In this document: piece by piece, positions 53,171-63,714 of the stretch
How positions within the stretch are numbered: the first letter of the stretch is position 1
Layout: every line of letters starts with the position of its first letter
Assembly: GCA_012932295.1 (NCBI GenBank)
Contig: JAAONU010000014.1
Location: forward strand, 4,095,063-4,159,062
Direction of reading: 5' to 3'
DNA: 64,000 nt
Origin: Cyclina sinensis
Lineage: Eukaryota > Mollusca > Bivalvia > Venerida > Veneridae
Notes under the pieces: model-generated
What the model saw: only the letters and a program-made list of their open reading frames with translations
Told to the model about the DNA's origin: nothing
Databases searched by the model: none
Made by a program: the position numbers and the translations under genes

Positions 53171-53649
53171 AGCTTGCTCTGTCGCATGTCCTTTGATCTT
53201 GTAGCGGCATTAATTAACACTAATTGACAGATGATTACTTGTTTATTCGCTTCTAATCTGCACTTAAGTTATGAGGAAATAGGATTTCAAGACAGCACAT
53301 TTTTTTTGTCTTTTGCAGGATTGACATAACTTATACTCTGTGATAATGTATTTAAGACATTACGTCCATCTTACGACTTAACTGCTATTGAATATTTCAG
53401 AATTCTGTATCTCGATTTCTGAATGACTGTATCTCGAGAACTTAAATTGCTGTTTATTTGTTTTGTTTGCTCTGGTATTGAAAATCAAGTAGAGTGTTTT
53501 TTGTGTCATAGTTCGAGCTATGTTCAACCAAAGACCTGAAATATATGTATGGTATTTTAGGTCTTTAGTTCAACAGGTCGGACATATTACGACCCAACAT
53601 TGATCACGTCCAAAACAATTCTGTGCTGTGAAATAGAATGTTCTCTGTA
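53171..53649. other. Intergenic sequence upstream of Dachsous
   Basis: AT-rich DNA between the presumed Dachsous promoter and the LINE remnant. Nothing further recognised. Confidence 0.5.
53190..53199 (+). promoter_or_regulatory. TCF/LEF-like motif near the presumed Dachsous promoter
   Basis: The sequence CCTTTGATCT matches the TCF/LEF consensus. It lies just upstream of the candidate first exons. A ten-base match is expected by chance in a window of this size, so this is a weak call. Confidence 0.2.
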
Positions 53650-56150
53650 GAATTCAAATATATCAAGGGTCTTTTCGTATTCAAAGTTGTTTTTATATTT
53701 CATATAATACTTCAATTTCGGAGATGTCGTTAACTGAGATTGCCAGTTTTGAATATATTGATCTCTTAGCCGTTGTTAAATCAAAGGAAAATAATTTACA
53801 TCTTGATTAAAGTCGGTCCAGATATAGCTTAGACCTAAAGAATCTAGCAAGTGTTTTATCTTTAGTGCCCAGCAATTGTTGTCATTACTATAACACTGTT
53901 CTATAAATGTTCTGTATATAGGTAACTAAACTTTGATTTTTCATTATCTTTATCCAAAATTTAAGGGCCCTTTCTTTACAAATATTTGATAAATGGTATC
54001 TACCTACTTCGCCAAGAACTGCTAAATTTGATGTTTGTTGACGTACACCTAGTATGTTCTTACAAAATTTTATGTGTAATTTATCAACCTCTTTAATATC
54101 GTAAATCCCCCAGACTTCTGCACAGTACAATAATATTGGAAGTACCATGGTGTCAAATAAATATAGCTTTGTCTTTATATCAAGAGATACTCTACTAAAA
54201 AATTAAAATAAACCATTGTCGGCCTTTAGTGCCTGTTCTGATAAGGATTTTACAATATTGTTAATGTTACCCATGTACAAAATTGTTGCGCCTAAAGAAC
54301 AAAATTTATCAACAACCTCTATTTTCTCATTATCAATAAACCACTCAAACAGTTGATTTTGTTTTCTTTTTTCAAAAATACATATCTTTGTGTTTTTTTT
54401 CACATTTAATTTCAATCCCCATTTTTCTGAGTATAAATATAATGCATTTAATTGTGCTTGTAAGCTGACTGGATTAGTTGGGAATAGTACAGTATTATCT
54501 GGAAACAAGAACATATACATGTTAAGTTGTTCTAAGTCATTTTCATTTAAGTTACTAAAATAAATACTTTCAGAACAGAACAGAACAGAACAGATACTTT
54601 ATTAAGATTTGTACATTGTACGTCATCTATAATACAATAATATTTACTAACATAACGTCAATATAATGGTAATAGCTATCATGACATTTTTCAAAATTCT
54701 TAATCTAAATTTATCTAGCAACAAGTAAAATTAATTAAGAAATGTATCTACTACGAAATAAAAAGAAAAGACATACGAAAAAGAAAATGAGCATTTATGA
54801 TGTTTAACGCTCAACATTTAACAGTGTGTTTCTCAAAGCAAGAGCTTCTTTAACAAATTTGGATAACTGAATTAATTCATATTTACTTTTTGTGTTCAAT
54901 AATTGTAAAGATTTATAGACTGAAATATTTAATTTTCAAATATTTTTTTCTTAACTCTGCATAACAACGGCATATACAAATGAAATGAAATTCATCTTCA
55001 ATGTCGGAGGTATTACAGCATAAACAATACCTTTCTTCTCTAACAATTCTATTTCTAGAATTTACGAAGAGTAAAGGCGAGAGTGGCTCCCCTTGCTTCA
55101 AACCAAGTGTAACATAGAAGAACTCGGAAGTTTTCATATCTAATTTGATACAAGATTTAACATTTGGATGAATAGTCTGCAGCATATTGACCATTTTACA
55201 ACTTATACCATTTTTAACAATTTTAACCATAACGCATCTCTAACTGCTGTATCAAATGCCTTCTCATAGTATACAAATGCACAATATAATTTACAATTGT
55301 TTTTAAGTACCTTTTGAATAATAGAATGAAGTATAAATAAACATTCTGCTATACTGTGATTGTCTCTAAAACTATATTGTGATTCATTAAAAATACGTTG
55401 AGTTTCGCACCATCTATTCAACCTATAGCTAAGAGCAAACGAAAATAATTTTGCTGTAACATTAACAAGTGTGATACCTCGATAATTAGCAGGATCGTCA
55501 AAACTTCCTTTTTATGAATAGGAACAATAACCCATTTACACCACAAATCAGGATAAAATATGGTGAAATAAATTCATTAGCATCAATGAAAATATCTGCA
55601 ACATTAATTGTAAAACTCGCTACTTATTTCTTTGTAAGGTTGATATCGTTTTAGAGATTTCCTCAACAGTAAAAGGACAATCAAGATCTTCTATTGTAGT
55701 ATTGTTTTGATGCAAATGACTGTTGTGTTCTACATCAACTAAATCAGTCGTAGAATGATTCGAGACATGTTTAAAATGTTGGACAAATTCATCCATACTA
55801 ACATTTGAAGTATTGTTTTGACAACTTGATTTAAATTTTTTAACGTATTTCTAAAATTTTCTTGGACTCTGTTTACTTAAATTTTTCAACGTTGACTTTT
55901 GAATTATACTGCGCCTTTACATTTCTCTTAACATTGGCATATGTATTCCTGCTTGACAAAAACATTTGTCTATTTCAATCTGTTGGTGTCATTCGAAATG
56001 CTCGTTTGTCATTTAAAAATACAGATTTACCTCGTTAACACTGATCATTAAACTAAGGAGACTTCTAAATCTTTGATTTCTTTATACTTTTTACATAAGT
56101 TTTACCATGTAATTTAAAAGAAATATCGTAAATTATGTTTGAAAAATTAC
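53650..56150 (-). mobile_element. Decayed non-LTR retrotransposon (LINE), reverse-transcriptase ORF remnants
   Basis: Read on the minus strand, pieces of one LINE polyprotein follow in order. A linker segment (MDEFVQHF, DLDCPFTVEEIS) lies near 55850-55650 and RT motif 1-2 (WVIVPIHKK, DDPANYRGITL) near 55560-55450. A fragment with KLYCAFVYYEKAFD lies at 55203-55421 and one with LGLKQGEPLSPLLF near 55080-55120. FPDNTVLF, in place of the catalytic YADD motif, lies near 54500. LLYCAEVWG and CKERALKFW lie at 53888-54148, with a further C-terminal segment to about 53660. Frameshifts, stops and a mutated catalytic motif show it is dead. A second LINE fragment is inserted inside it. Confidence 0.85.
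54571..55060 (-). mobile_element. 5'-truncated LINE fragment nested inside the LINE remnant
   Basis: On the minus strand the outer RT frame is interrupted after LSPLLFVN by NRIVREERYCLCC, which belongs to the carboxy-terminal cysteine-rich end of such LINEs. A 3' UTR with AATAAAG follows, then a tail of four TGTTC units (54571-54594). Beyond the tail the outer RT frame resumes as SIYFSNLNENDLEQLN just before FPDNTVLF. This is the structure of a short 5'-truncated insertion with a tandem-repeat tail. Confidence 0.75.
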
Positions 56151-56261
56151 TAATACATGAATCAATATCTAACCTTATGATGTATTAAATCATCATTCAA
56201 AATAAATTGACACTTTTACTTTCCTATAAAAACATATTTAAACAAGAAATAGGTAGAACCG

Positions 56262-56873
56262 ATGGATGCTCCCCGAATAAATGCCAATTCCAAAAGGGCT
56301 ATTGTTTAATATGTTTTTTTTTTAAGTATAAAAAATATCAAAGGGCAATAACTCAATTATGCAAAATAGAGTTACGGTTCTTGCACGCTGCACTTTTCCT
56401 CATAGAGATCTATCTACCAATAAAGTTTCATGTTAATACCTCTTATACTTTGTGAGATATGCCCCGGACAAAAAATAAGTATGAGAACTTTCAAAGGGCA
56501 ATAACTCAAAAATTAATAAAGCAAGAGTAAATGTTTCTTGTGCACTGCACTGCTCATCAATTAGATGTATCTACTTATAAAGTGTCAAGTTGATAACTCT
56601 TATACTTTGTGAGATATGCCCCGGACAAAAAATAAGTACGAGAAATTTCAAAGGGCAATAAATCAAAAATTAATAAAGCAAGAGTTGTGGTTCTTTTGCA
56701 ATGCACTGCACCTTAATGAGATCTAACTACCTATGAAGTTTGGTCTTGATATCTCTCATAGTTTTTATGTTATGCTCCGGACAAAATTATGACGGACGGA
56801 CGGACGGACGAACGAACGGACAGACGGACGGGACGGATGGACCAACAGGGGCAACTTTGGGGAGCATAATTAA
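56262..56873. mobile_element. Pearl/HINE-like element with ~157-bp core repeats
   Basis: Inverted repeats ATGCTCCCC (56266-56274) and GGGGAGCAT (56859-56867) bracket nearly three copies of a core unit. The phrase GCCCCGGACAAAA recurs at 56461 and 56618, and as GCTCCGGACAAAA at about 56774, giving a period of about 157 bp. An ACGGACGGACGAACGAACGG microsatellite follows. The period agrees with the 155-160 bp core known for bivalve pearl elements. The copy at 39276-39803 is the same family. Confidence 0.8.
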
Positions 56874-57904
56874 CATGGTATGTTTTATCCCCCCCCCCCA
56901 AAAAAAATATCATATGTCAAAAAATGATGACATTCAATAGGACAATGGAAAAACACCCTCTGACATGGGTCGGGGGATTATGTAGAGAACATAATTTTTT
57001 ACAAATTACAATTATCTCTTGTTTATTGATAGAATTTCAAACTCCTGTGGTTAAACCCAGTATATACATTCATTTTTGATATTAGGCCGAACTGAAAATT
57101 ATCATAATCCGTGATAACGGTAGTCAACTACACTCGCTGCCTGTGTCTTTTTATATCGTGACAAGTGAAATTAGGTACCCTCTTCGAGACGGCCAATAGT
57201 TATTAACAAATTATTTTCCTTGCACAAAGACATGAATTTATTTCCAAAAGTATAATAACTGTTGTATCACGAAAAATTCGTTCGGGAATAGAAAATGTAT
57301 GCATAATATCATTAGGTAGGTCAACATAACGGCCAGGTCTAATTTTTTCCACAACATATCGTCTTTGCCTTACAGAAGGGAAACAAAAATTACTGACCAC
57401 AGTAAAAAAAATGATTATCTCCCCTAGACTGTGTTTCCAGGTTGTCACGTGATCAAACTGTGGAAAGTTGTCAAGTTGATTGTGACATGTTTACACTTTC
57501 AAAAGCGATGTTTGACAAACAGATAAATGGTTTGTATGATTGTTATAAATTAATGCATTGGAAGTTTTTCAGAGTTTTGCATATACACATGCAAACTGTT
57601 GTGAATTTTATTATAAAGCTTTTATTTCGATGAACGTAAAGCAAGTGCCCTTACCCCACCCATTCGTAGTGAAGTCAACTTCAACTTATTACTGCCTAAA
57701 GTCAATACTGACTATACTAGGCAGGTGAAGTTAAATGTTTCATTTGACAAGTTCATGCGGTGCATGACAAAATTCTCAGGTTTAAAGTAACGATTTGCTA
57801 CTTATTGAAAAGATGGGAATTTGTAGTTAAAATCTTGTAAATTTGTAAAGCTAAAGTAGGTCTATACTATGCCCAGAGGACAGTTTCAATCGGTGTTGAG
57901 TATA
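56874..57904. other. Intergenic sequence with an E-box
   Basis: AT-rich DNA between two mobile elements. Short open frames here (57203-57448 minus, 57442-57633 plus) have no recognisable domain. The only notable site is the palindromic E-box listed separately. Confidence 0.5.
57445..57454 (+). promoter_or_regulatory. Palindromic E-box TCACGTGATC
   Basis: GTCACGTGATC matches the core of the USF/MITF/TFE-type E-box. It lies 1.6 kb upstream of the first recognised exon of the plus-strand gene and could belong to its promoter if an upstream non-coding exon exists. No first exon was found, so the role is speculative. Confidence 0.25.
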
Positions 57905-58752
57905 CAGTCCAACTCCACTTAAGCAGCCAAGGGAAGCAGTAAATTTGGCTGCTTAAGAAAGGTGACCACTTAATTAAGGTAAATGTTTGCTTGCTTTCTT
58001 TATAAGACGTGGTTCAGTTTAGTTTAAACTTATCTAATTTACATTGATTTGGAAGCGAGTTCTTGTAATTTATATTAATCCCTTTTGATGACTGCTTCCT
58101 AGATTCAAACCAGTACTCATGCAGAAAGTGAGGAATGCAGAAAGTAACAGTAGATTCTCACCACTGGTGGGATTTGAACCAGTTGCCTCCAGATTGGGAC
58201 TCTAAACCGTCGACCACTAATCCTCCTCAAGTTAAACTTGAACACTGAATAATAACACTTTATTTTATATTGTATATAAATGTTTCTTTATTAACTTGTT
58301 TAATATAGATAATAGATAAAGTCCAGACATACAATACACATCATGTCATATACAATCTTACAATGATTTAAATTCTTATACATGTAATCATTATTGTCTT
58401 TGATCTATCTATCACGAGTGGTTTTAGCTTTTCTCTTCAAAAGTAAAAACATTAGTTTCTGAAGTGCTGTCTAAAGTAACTTTGATTCAGTAACATATTT
58501 GAAAAGCTCCTTGTTTTAAGTTTACGCATTTATCTTTGAAAGTAACAGAACTATCTTAAATGATTAGGATTAATATAGTTCTGATTTTAAGGCTAATGAA
58601 GAAAACTGGTTCATTACCTGGTTAAGAATTTTTTCTTTTGTGTAATTGGAATGATTTGTATTAAGAAGGATTTTTGATGGAAGCATCATGAAATGATCAT
58701 TGTAACAAGGCGACTGCCGATACAAGGTGACCTATTAGGGCAGGTTAGACTG
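57905..58752. mobile_element. Non-autonomous pogo/Tigger-like element interrupted by a SINE
   Basis: The left tip CAGTCCAACTCCACTTAAG is an imperfect inverted copy of the right tip, whose complement is CAGTCTAACCTGCCCTAATAG. GGTGACC words occur inside both tips (57961 and 58719). TATA precedes the left tip. No transposase. The SINE at 58014-58230 is nested in it. Confidence 0.6.
58014..58230 (-). mobile_element. tRNA-derived SINE, copy 3
   Basis: On the minus strand it has a B box GGTTCAAATCC (complement of 58170-58180), then the shared body with GGAAGCAGTCATCAAAAGGG and AAGAACTCG, and a tail with AATGTAAATTAGATAAG and TTTAAACTAAAC. The A box is eroded. The order and spacing match copies 1 and 2. 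Confidence 0.85.
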
Positions 58753-59021
58753 TGATTATTTGGACTATAATGTTGGTAAATTACTTTCCCAAAAGTACAT
58801 GGCAGCCATATACTAAAATACAAATTTCATCACTAGAAAAACTGTATTTTGTGGGAGTTTTCAATAGTATTTAGATAAGCAGTGAAGTTAGAATAGAATC
58901 TTGGATTTGTTCATTTGTCATCAGTTGTATTAGTATATTGATCTGTTCCAAGATAATATAAGAGATACTTCTAGTTACCTTTGAAGATAAATTTAAAATA
59001 ATTCCAGTTTTGTCTCTACAG
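58753..59021. other. Sequence upstream of the first recognised exon of the plus-strand gene
   Basis: AT-rich. It ends in a strong polypyrimidine tract and acceptor (TTTTGTCTCTACAG|GATG), so it is probably the end of an intron whose first exon I could not find. Confidence 0.5.
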
Positions 59022-59152
59022 GATGATGATGTGTGGCTGTAGATACAGATAACTTGAAAATAGAGATGGCCATTGTAGTGAACCCATATTCTCAACACAA
59101 TGCCCAGCTGGGTGTGCTTGAGGCTGGACTCAAAACTCTCAAAAATGAGAAG
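59022..59152 (+). CDS. Unrecognised gene, first recognised exon (leader plus codons 1-29)
   Basis: Acceptor CTCTACAG|GATG at 59022, donor GAGAAG|GTATGT after 59152, phase 0. ATG at 59066 starts MAIVVNPYSQHN. An in-frame TGA lies upstream in the same exon. A separate nine-codon upstream frame begins ATGATGATG at 59023 and ends TAA before the main start. Confidence 0.72.
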
Positions 59153-61643
59153 GTATGTTACTCTATGCAGCAGATGAATCACTGGTCCTCTGTTAAGGCA
59201 AGGTCTTGTAATCGACAGGTTCGATATTTTGCTCCTCCACTAACATAAACCAAGGTTCCATTGTCATGTTAAGAAACCAAGGATTTTCTCTAAGATAAGA
59301 TGCTTTCTGTATCTTGCACTATCCTCTACAAGTTTAAATAAACCAGTCTGCGAAATAAAGTACAGGCCTCTGGCTTGAAAAATTCTTTCCGGTCTGCAAA
59401 ATTAAATTTAAATTAGAATTTTATGAAGAATATTTATTTGTTGCAGAGGTTGATGTCTGATGCTGAGTTTTCGGACATGTACTGGGCAGTGGAGAGACAT
59501 CATCGAGATCTCCGACTTGCACACCTAACGGGGAAAGCCAAAGACCTTATGTAAGTTTACCAAATATCTAACAGCCTAAAAATTAATAGCAACAGTTCAA
59601 GACAACACAGTAACTACTTGACAGTAATAGGAAGGTTTACTATGGTATCATTTATACAGTAATACAAAATGTATACAACTTAAAGTTTAATTTTGCGTCA
59701 TTTGTTGCAAAAACAATTTAATTCTTGTTTGATGATATGAATGTTTATGGAATACACAATTGTTTAGAAAATTTTGATATTCAACAAGAGTGACATGATT
59801 TCTGTTAGAGTCAGTCATTATCACACCATGTAAATTTAAAGCCTGGCAGCCTCTTGTACACAGCAGTAAAATGCACATACCAACATTTTGCTCAGCACAT
59901 AATCATTTCTCTGCCCTATTTTGTGCCAGTTACCTGTGAATCACTGATTAGCTGTCAGTTGATTGTGAACAATAAAAAAACCTATAAAACAGAATGTTAG
60001 GAAACATTGATTTCACATCATTGTCTGCTCACAGCCTCTGATTGACTGAAATCTCACACATGATGCAGGTACTAAGCATATCTTAATTAGAAAATTTTGA
60101 CTGACGGTAGAAGTGCAACAAATAGTCTTACATTCAACATCGCAAAATATGTATTACAGAAACTAAACATGCTGAAATGACATGTTTAAATTTTGCAAGG
60201 TGTTATATGGCTAAAGTAATTTACACAGAAGGAATATTCATTGTTTAGTGAAGTTATACTGACAGATTATGCTAGAATTTCATTCTTTTATACCAGTAAA
60301 TAAATTTGTGTTTGTTACTCTAGGGAACAAGCTGAGAGAGACACCAAGTTTTACAACATTCTCATCAAGATGTTGTGTGAAGTTAAAAAGTAAGTATTTT
60401 CTGAAAACACTTATAAATCAGCTTCAGGAAATAGCTCATGATCTGGGCTTACAACAAAGTTGTTGGAACAAAATTGTTACAAGTAATCAGCAAGCATTAA
60501 TTTATGTATTTCCATAATTTTTTTTTTTTCAAAAATTTCAAATGGTTTTGAAAATAAAACTTTATTGAAACCTTTAATCATTGAAATACATTCTAGAATG
60601 ATGAATCAACACTTCCTAAATAAATTTTTTGTAAGAAAAATTTAGAAGTTATAAATAAAGTTTTAGATTGCTCCTTTGAATTTTTTACGAATCTAACTGC
60701 ACTATTAGTGTGGCCAGATTATACAGGTTTATTTCACAGATGATTGAAAATAGGTTACATGACTTTGCAGCTCATATTAAATTGAAAATTGTTAATTAAG
60801 TTCTTTTGTTTTTCTGTCAAAGTGTAGCTACATGTATTTTGAAAGCTTTCCTTATCCTCAACAGCCTACCTGGTAAACAACAGAGACAAACTGTCCATAA
60901 AGTTCACAGTTGGTACTTAGGAAACAGACACACATTAGCCTCTGGACCTGTAAGTTATAATTTGTCTTCCAGTAATATTTACATAAATGTTCTATAGACA
61001 ACTTTTCATGACATTTTCTATGTTGGTTCCCTGCAGGGTTTTTGAGACTGTTACTGAATCTTACTGATGGGAATTGGAATATGTTTCATTAGGGGAGGTA
61101 CTGATGCTTTTAAAATATGTACCTCTAGAACTGTAAATTGAATGTTTTACTAACTTCTAGTCATAATACAAAGACTGAAGAGTATCATTATGAATTCCTG
61201 TTTCTATGTACTGTTTTTCTTCCAGAGATTTGGAAAATCTGCTTCCAAAACTGAATTCAGGGAAGGTGCAAAGTCTGAAAATAAAGGTAAAACAAAATCT
61301 GCTAGATTGAGCTATTACAAACAGAACTGCAAAGTCTGCCACCACAGGAAGTCACAAACATTCAAACAAGGAAAATCAGGGGACACCCAGACAACAAGAT
61401 GCTAAACAGTTTGTTTCAGAAGCAAGAGACGATGTCTCTTCCATGCATGGTTTTGGAGAAAGCATGAATCCACCAAGTGAACCGGCATCTAGTAGATTGT
61501 CTGTTTTTGGAAATGATTTTCTAACCAATCGATTTATGATGGATCTGCCATCAAGCAAATTGAGTTGGCACCTGGACACACCCCTGGGAAAATCTGGTAT
61601 ACCTTCACCAACAGAATGGGATGGTGCTGGTACTGACTTTGAG
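59066..61643 (+). CDS. Unrecognised small protein, six exons (gene span)
   Basis: Six segments join in phase through GT-AG sites to about 233 codons (699 bases). The amino-terminal half is charged and probably helical (LGVLEAGLKTLKNEK, DMYWAVERHHRDLRLAHL, MEQAERDTKFYNILIKML). The carboxy-terminal part is Ser/Pro-rich and looks disordered (SSKLSWHLDTPLGKSG). I see no membrane segment, signal peptide or catalytic motif and do not recognise the family. The last segment may end in a donor (GAG|GTAGGC at 61644), or it may read on seven codons to a stop at 61662-61664. The junction at 61287-61347 is either a 61-bp intron or a frameshift. The gene points away from Dachsous. Confidence 0.7.
59447..59550 (+). 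CDS. Unrecognised gene, exon 2 of the coding part
   Basis: Acceptor TTTGTTGCAG|AGGTTG and donor CTTAT|GTAAGT, 104 bp, phase 0 to phase 2. It encodes RLMSDAEFSDMYWAVERH and LRLAHLTGKAKDL. Codon content and both splice sites are good. Confidence 0.75.
60324..60389 (+). CDS. Unrecognised gene, exon 3 of the coding part
   Basis: Acceptor TACTCTAG|GGAACA and donor AAAAA|GTAAGT, 66 bp, symmetric phase 2. It encodes EQAERDTKFYNILIKMLCEV. Confidence 0.72.
60865..60949 (+). CDS. Unrecognised gene, exon 4 of the coding part
   Basis: Acceptor CCTCAACAG|CCTACC and donor GGACCT|GTAAGT, 85 bp, phase 2 to phase 0. It encodes LPGKQQRQTVHKVHSWYLGN and a short basic continuation. Confidence 0.68.
61226..61286 (+). 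CDS. Unrecognised gene, exon 5 of the coding part
   Basis: Acceptor TTTTCTTCCAG|AGATTT in phase 0. It encodes a lysine-rich RFGKSASKTEFREGAKSENK. If the donor AAAG|GTAAAA is used it is 61 bp and ends in phase 1. Otherwise the frame runs on to a stop at 61403-61405. Confidence 0.55.
61348..61643 (+). CDS. Unrecognised gene, exon 6 of the coding part
   Basis: Acceptor CCACCACAG|GAAGTC. The phase matches exon 5 if a 61-bp intron is removed. It encodes GSHKHSNKENQGTP, EARDDVSSMHGFGES, then a Ser/Pro-rich region ending SPTEWDGAGTDFE. It ends at a possible donor GAG|GTAGGC, or is terminal with a stop at 61662-61664. Confidence 0.6.
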
Positions 61644-61775
61644 GTAGGCAGACCGGACTTTTGAATTCTGCATACATTTCTTATATACATGTTCGCTACA
61701 AGTTTTTTTTCCATTTTTTTTATTTCACAAAAAGATATATACATACATGCATACAACAGTTACATAATGAATATA

Positions 61776-62801
61776 AAGTAAAACTTCATTTACTCGAGCA
61801 TCAAGAACTTGAGAATCCAGGATAACTCAAGCCAGCATTTTCCCGTTCTATTTTTTACTACATTTTACATCAGTAACTAAACTTCGGTAACTCGATAACT
61901 TGAGGAACACCTGTGGTTCTGACTGATTGTATTCACACTTAATTTACCTATCGCAACTCGAAGGCGCTGAATATTTAGTAAATGTTTTCACACCTCATTG
62001 TTTATGTCCAAAATGACATTGTTGTTATTGTAAACATTTTACATGCAGTTATTCAGTGTTTAGTATTATTAAATATAGTGTCCTTGTCTCCAGTTAATAA
62101 ATGTTTATTGCACTCCTTTATTCTGTATAATATCATTAAGAAACATTTTTAAATAAATATTAAAAGGAAATAATTATGAAAATATAATGATGAGAACATT
62201 ATTATACGTCTGAGCAATGATGTGTGATAACCTTTGATATTAAAAGGAACTCAGTAACATTTTCTTAAAATGTGCTCACATTTTATGTCTTTAATCTGCA
62301 TTTGTTCATATATACAGATTTTTATGCCCCTGAAGGGAGGCATGTAGTTTTTTAACTGTCTGTTTGTCAGTCCGTCCGAAAACTTTAACATTGGCCATAA
62401 CTTCTTCATTAGTTAGTGGATTAACTTCATACTTGGATACAACACTCCCTTTGGACAACACCTTCCCATTGACCTATATTTATTTGACCTTGACCCTTGA
62501 ATGACTGGTCCTCAGGTAAAAGTCAAAGCACCACTTCAGGTGCATTGTCATCTTACAGTGACAGTTCTTGTTTAAAAATATTATTATGATTTAAACTAAA
62601 TAAAAGTAGATATTTTGTTTGTCTAAACGATTTACTAGATAATAAAGAATGATCATGCATCTTTGATGCTGTTCATCATACATGGTTTGGAATTTTCACT
62701 AGAAGTAATTATGATGCACCGCCAGAAGGAATGACATGATTAATCAGATAACTCAAGGATTTACATCATCCCCGGGCGACTGAGTTAACAAAGTTTTACT
62801 G
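61776..62801. mobile_element. Non-autonomous pogo/Tigger-like element with nested repeat
   Basis: The left tip AGTAAAACTTCATTTACTCG and the right tip (complement AGTAAAACTTTGTTAACTC) form an imperfect inverted repeat. TA follows the right tip and TATA precedes the left. Inside are further ACTCGA/GAGAAT and AACTCGATAACTTGAGGAAC words. No transposase. A separate repeat lies inside at 62321-62574. Confidence 0.65.
62321..62574. repeat. Dispersed bivalve-type repeat nested in the pogo-like element
   Basis: It begins TTTATGCCCCTGAAGGGAGG and contains TCAGTCCGTCCGAAAACTTT, GGCCATAACTTCTTCATTAG and TATTTGACCTTGACCCTTGA. It ends TTCAGGTGCATTGTC...CAGTTCTTGTTT. The wording is like the pearl-type elements but the core unit is single. 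The family assignment is from memory of molluscan repeats. Confidence 0.5.
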
Positions 62802-63714
62802 TATATATTTTATACATACATTATTTTGATTTTTTTTTTTTTGCATCATGAATATACATATGTTAAGGGGTTTTGGATAATAGAGAGTTTATCCCTTGGT
62901 TACATTATTGTAGGAATGTTTAAAGAATGTATGTATATGTCAGTGTAAGTTGCTTCTGTGTTAAGCTTATTTTAATTCTTTACTTTTTTCCACAACTTGA
63001 CAGTGGTAATTTACACAAATTAACAGAATCTCTGGGTTAGCTGATATATGATATGCGATTTTCCACATGCTGCAATGTCAACAGCAAATAAAGTCTTATA
63101 ATTTATTATCAGTGAAACAAATTAGCTACTAGCAAAAAGCCAGCTTCTGCTCTAATGTTGTTTGTATCTTGTAGGAGTAAATTTGAGTGCAAAGTTTGTT
63201 TAAATGTAGATTATTTCAAAATAAACAAAGTAAAGATAATTAAGAAAGCTTCGTATGTTAATTTTTCCTGAAATATGTTTGCAAATTTTTTCTTTGGTGT
63301 TATTAAAAGACTAGAAATCTGAATGCAAGGTGAACTGCTATGTTAGGCAAGAAGTAACATGTATGACATATAAGTACCCGATATAAGTTTTCTTAAATCT
63401 AAATAAAAAAAATCAAAGTAAAATACAAGCTTTTTGTAAAAAAGTCAAGAAAAAAAGTTTAATTTGACATATATTTTGTTAAAATCTGAGTTAGAAAAAA
63501 AATTAAAGTTTTGTGAAGTAACTTCTTCACATCTTGTATTAAAAGTCTAATTTTAGAATGCTAATGATACCTTTTAGCAATTAGTAATACAAAAATTCAG
63601 AAATATCTTTACATAACTTTACTTCAAATTAAAAGAGAGCACTGTTGGTTTTAAAGGAAAACTGTTTCTTGAATCACATCAAATAATAATTATGTCCTAT
63701 GCAATTTCTTGCAT
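62802..63714. other. Intergenic sequence between convergent genes
   Basis: Very AT-rich. No gene, RNA or clear repeat recognised. It contains the 3' flanks of the plus-strand gene and the NHL gene. Confidence 0.55.

Noticed and set aside
53888..55421. A functional reverse-transcriptase gene
   Set aside because: The catalytic motif is mutated, the frame is broken in several places and a second LINE is inserted. It is dead.
61376..61756. 126-codon minus-strand open frame
   Set aside because: It is the antisense shadow of the last plus-strand exon.
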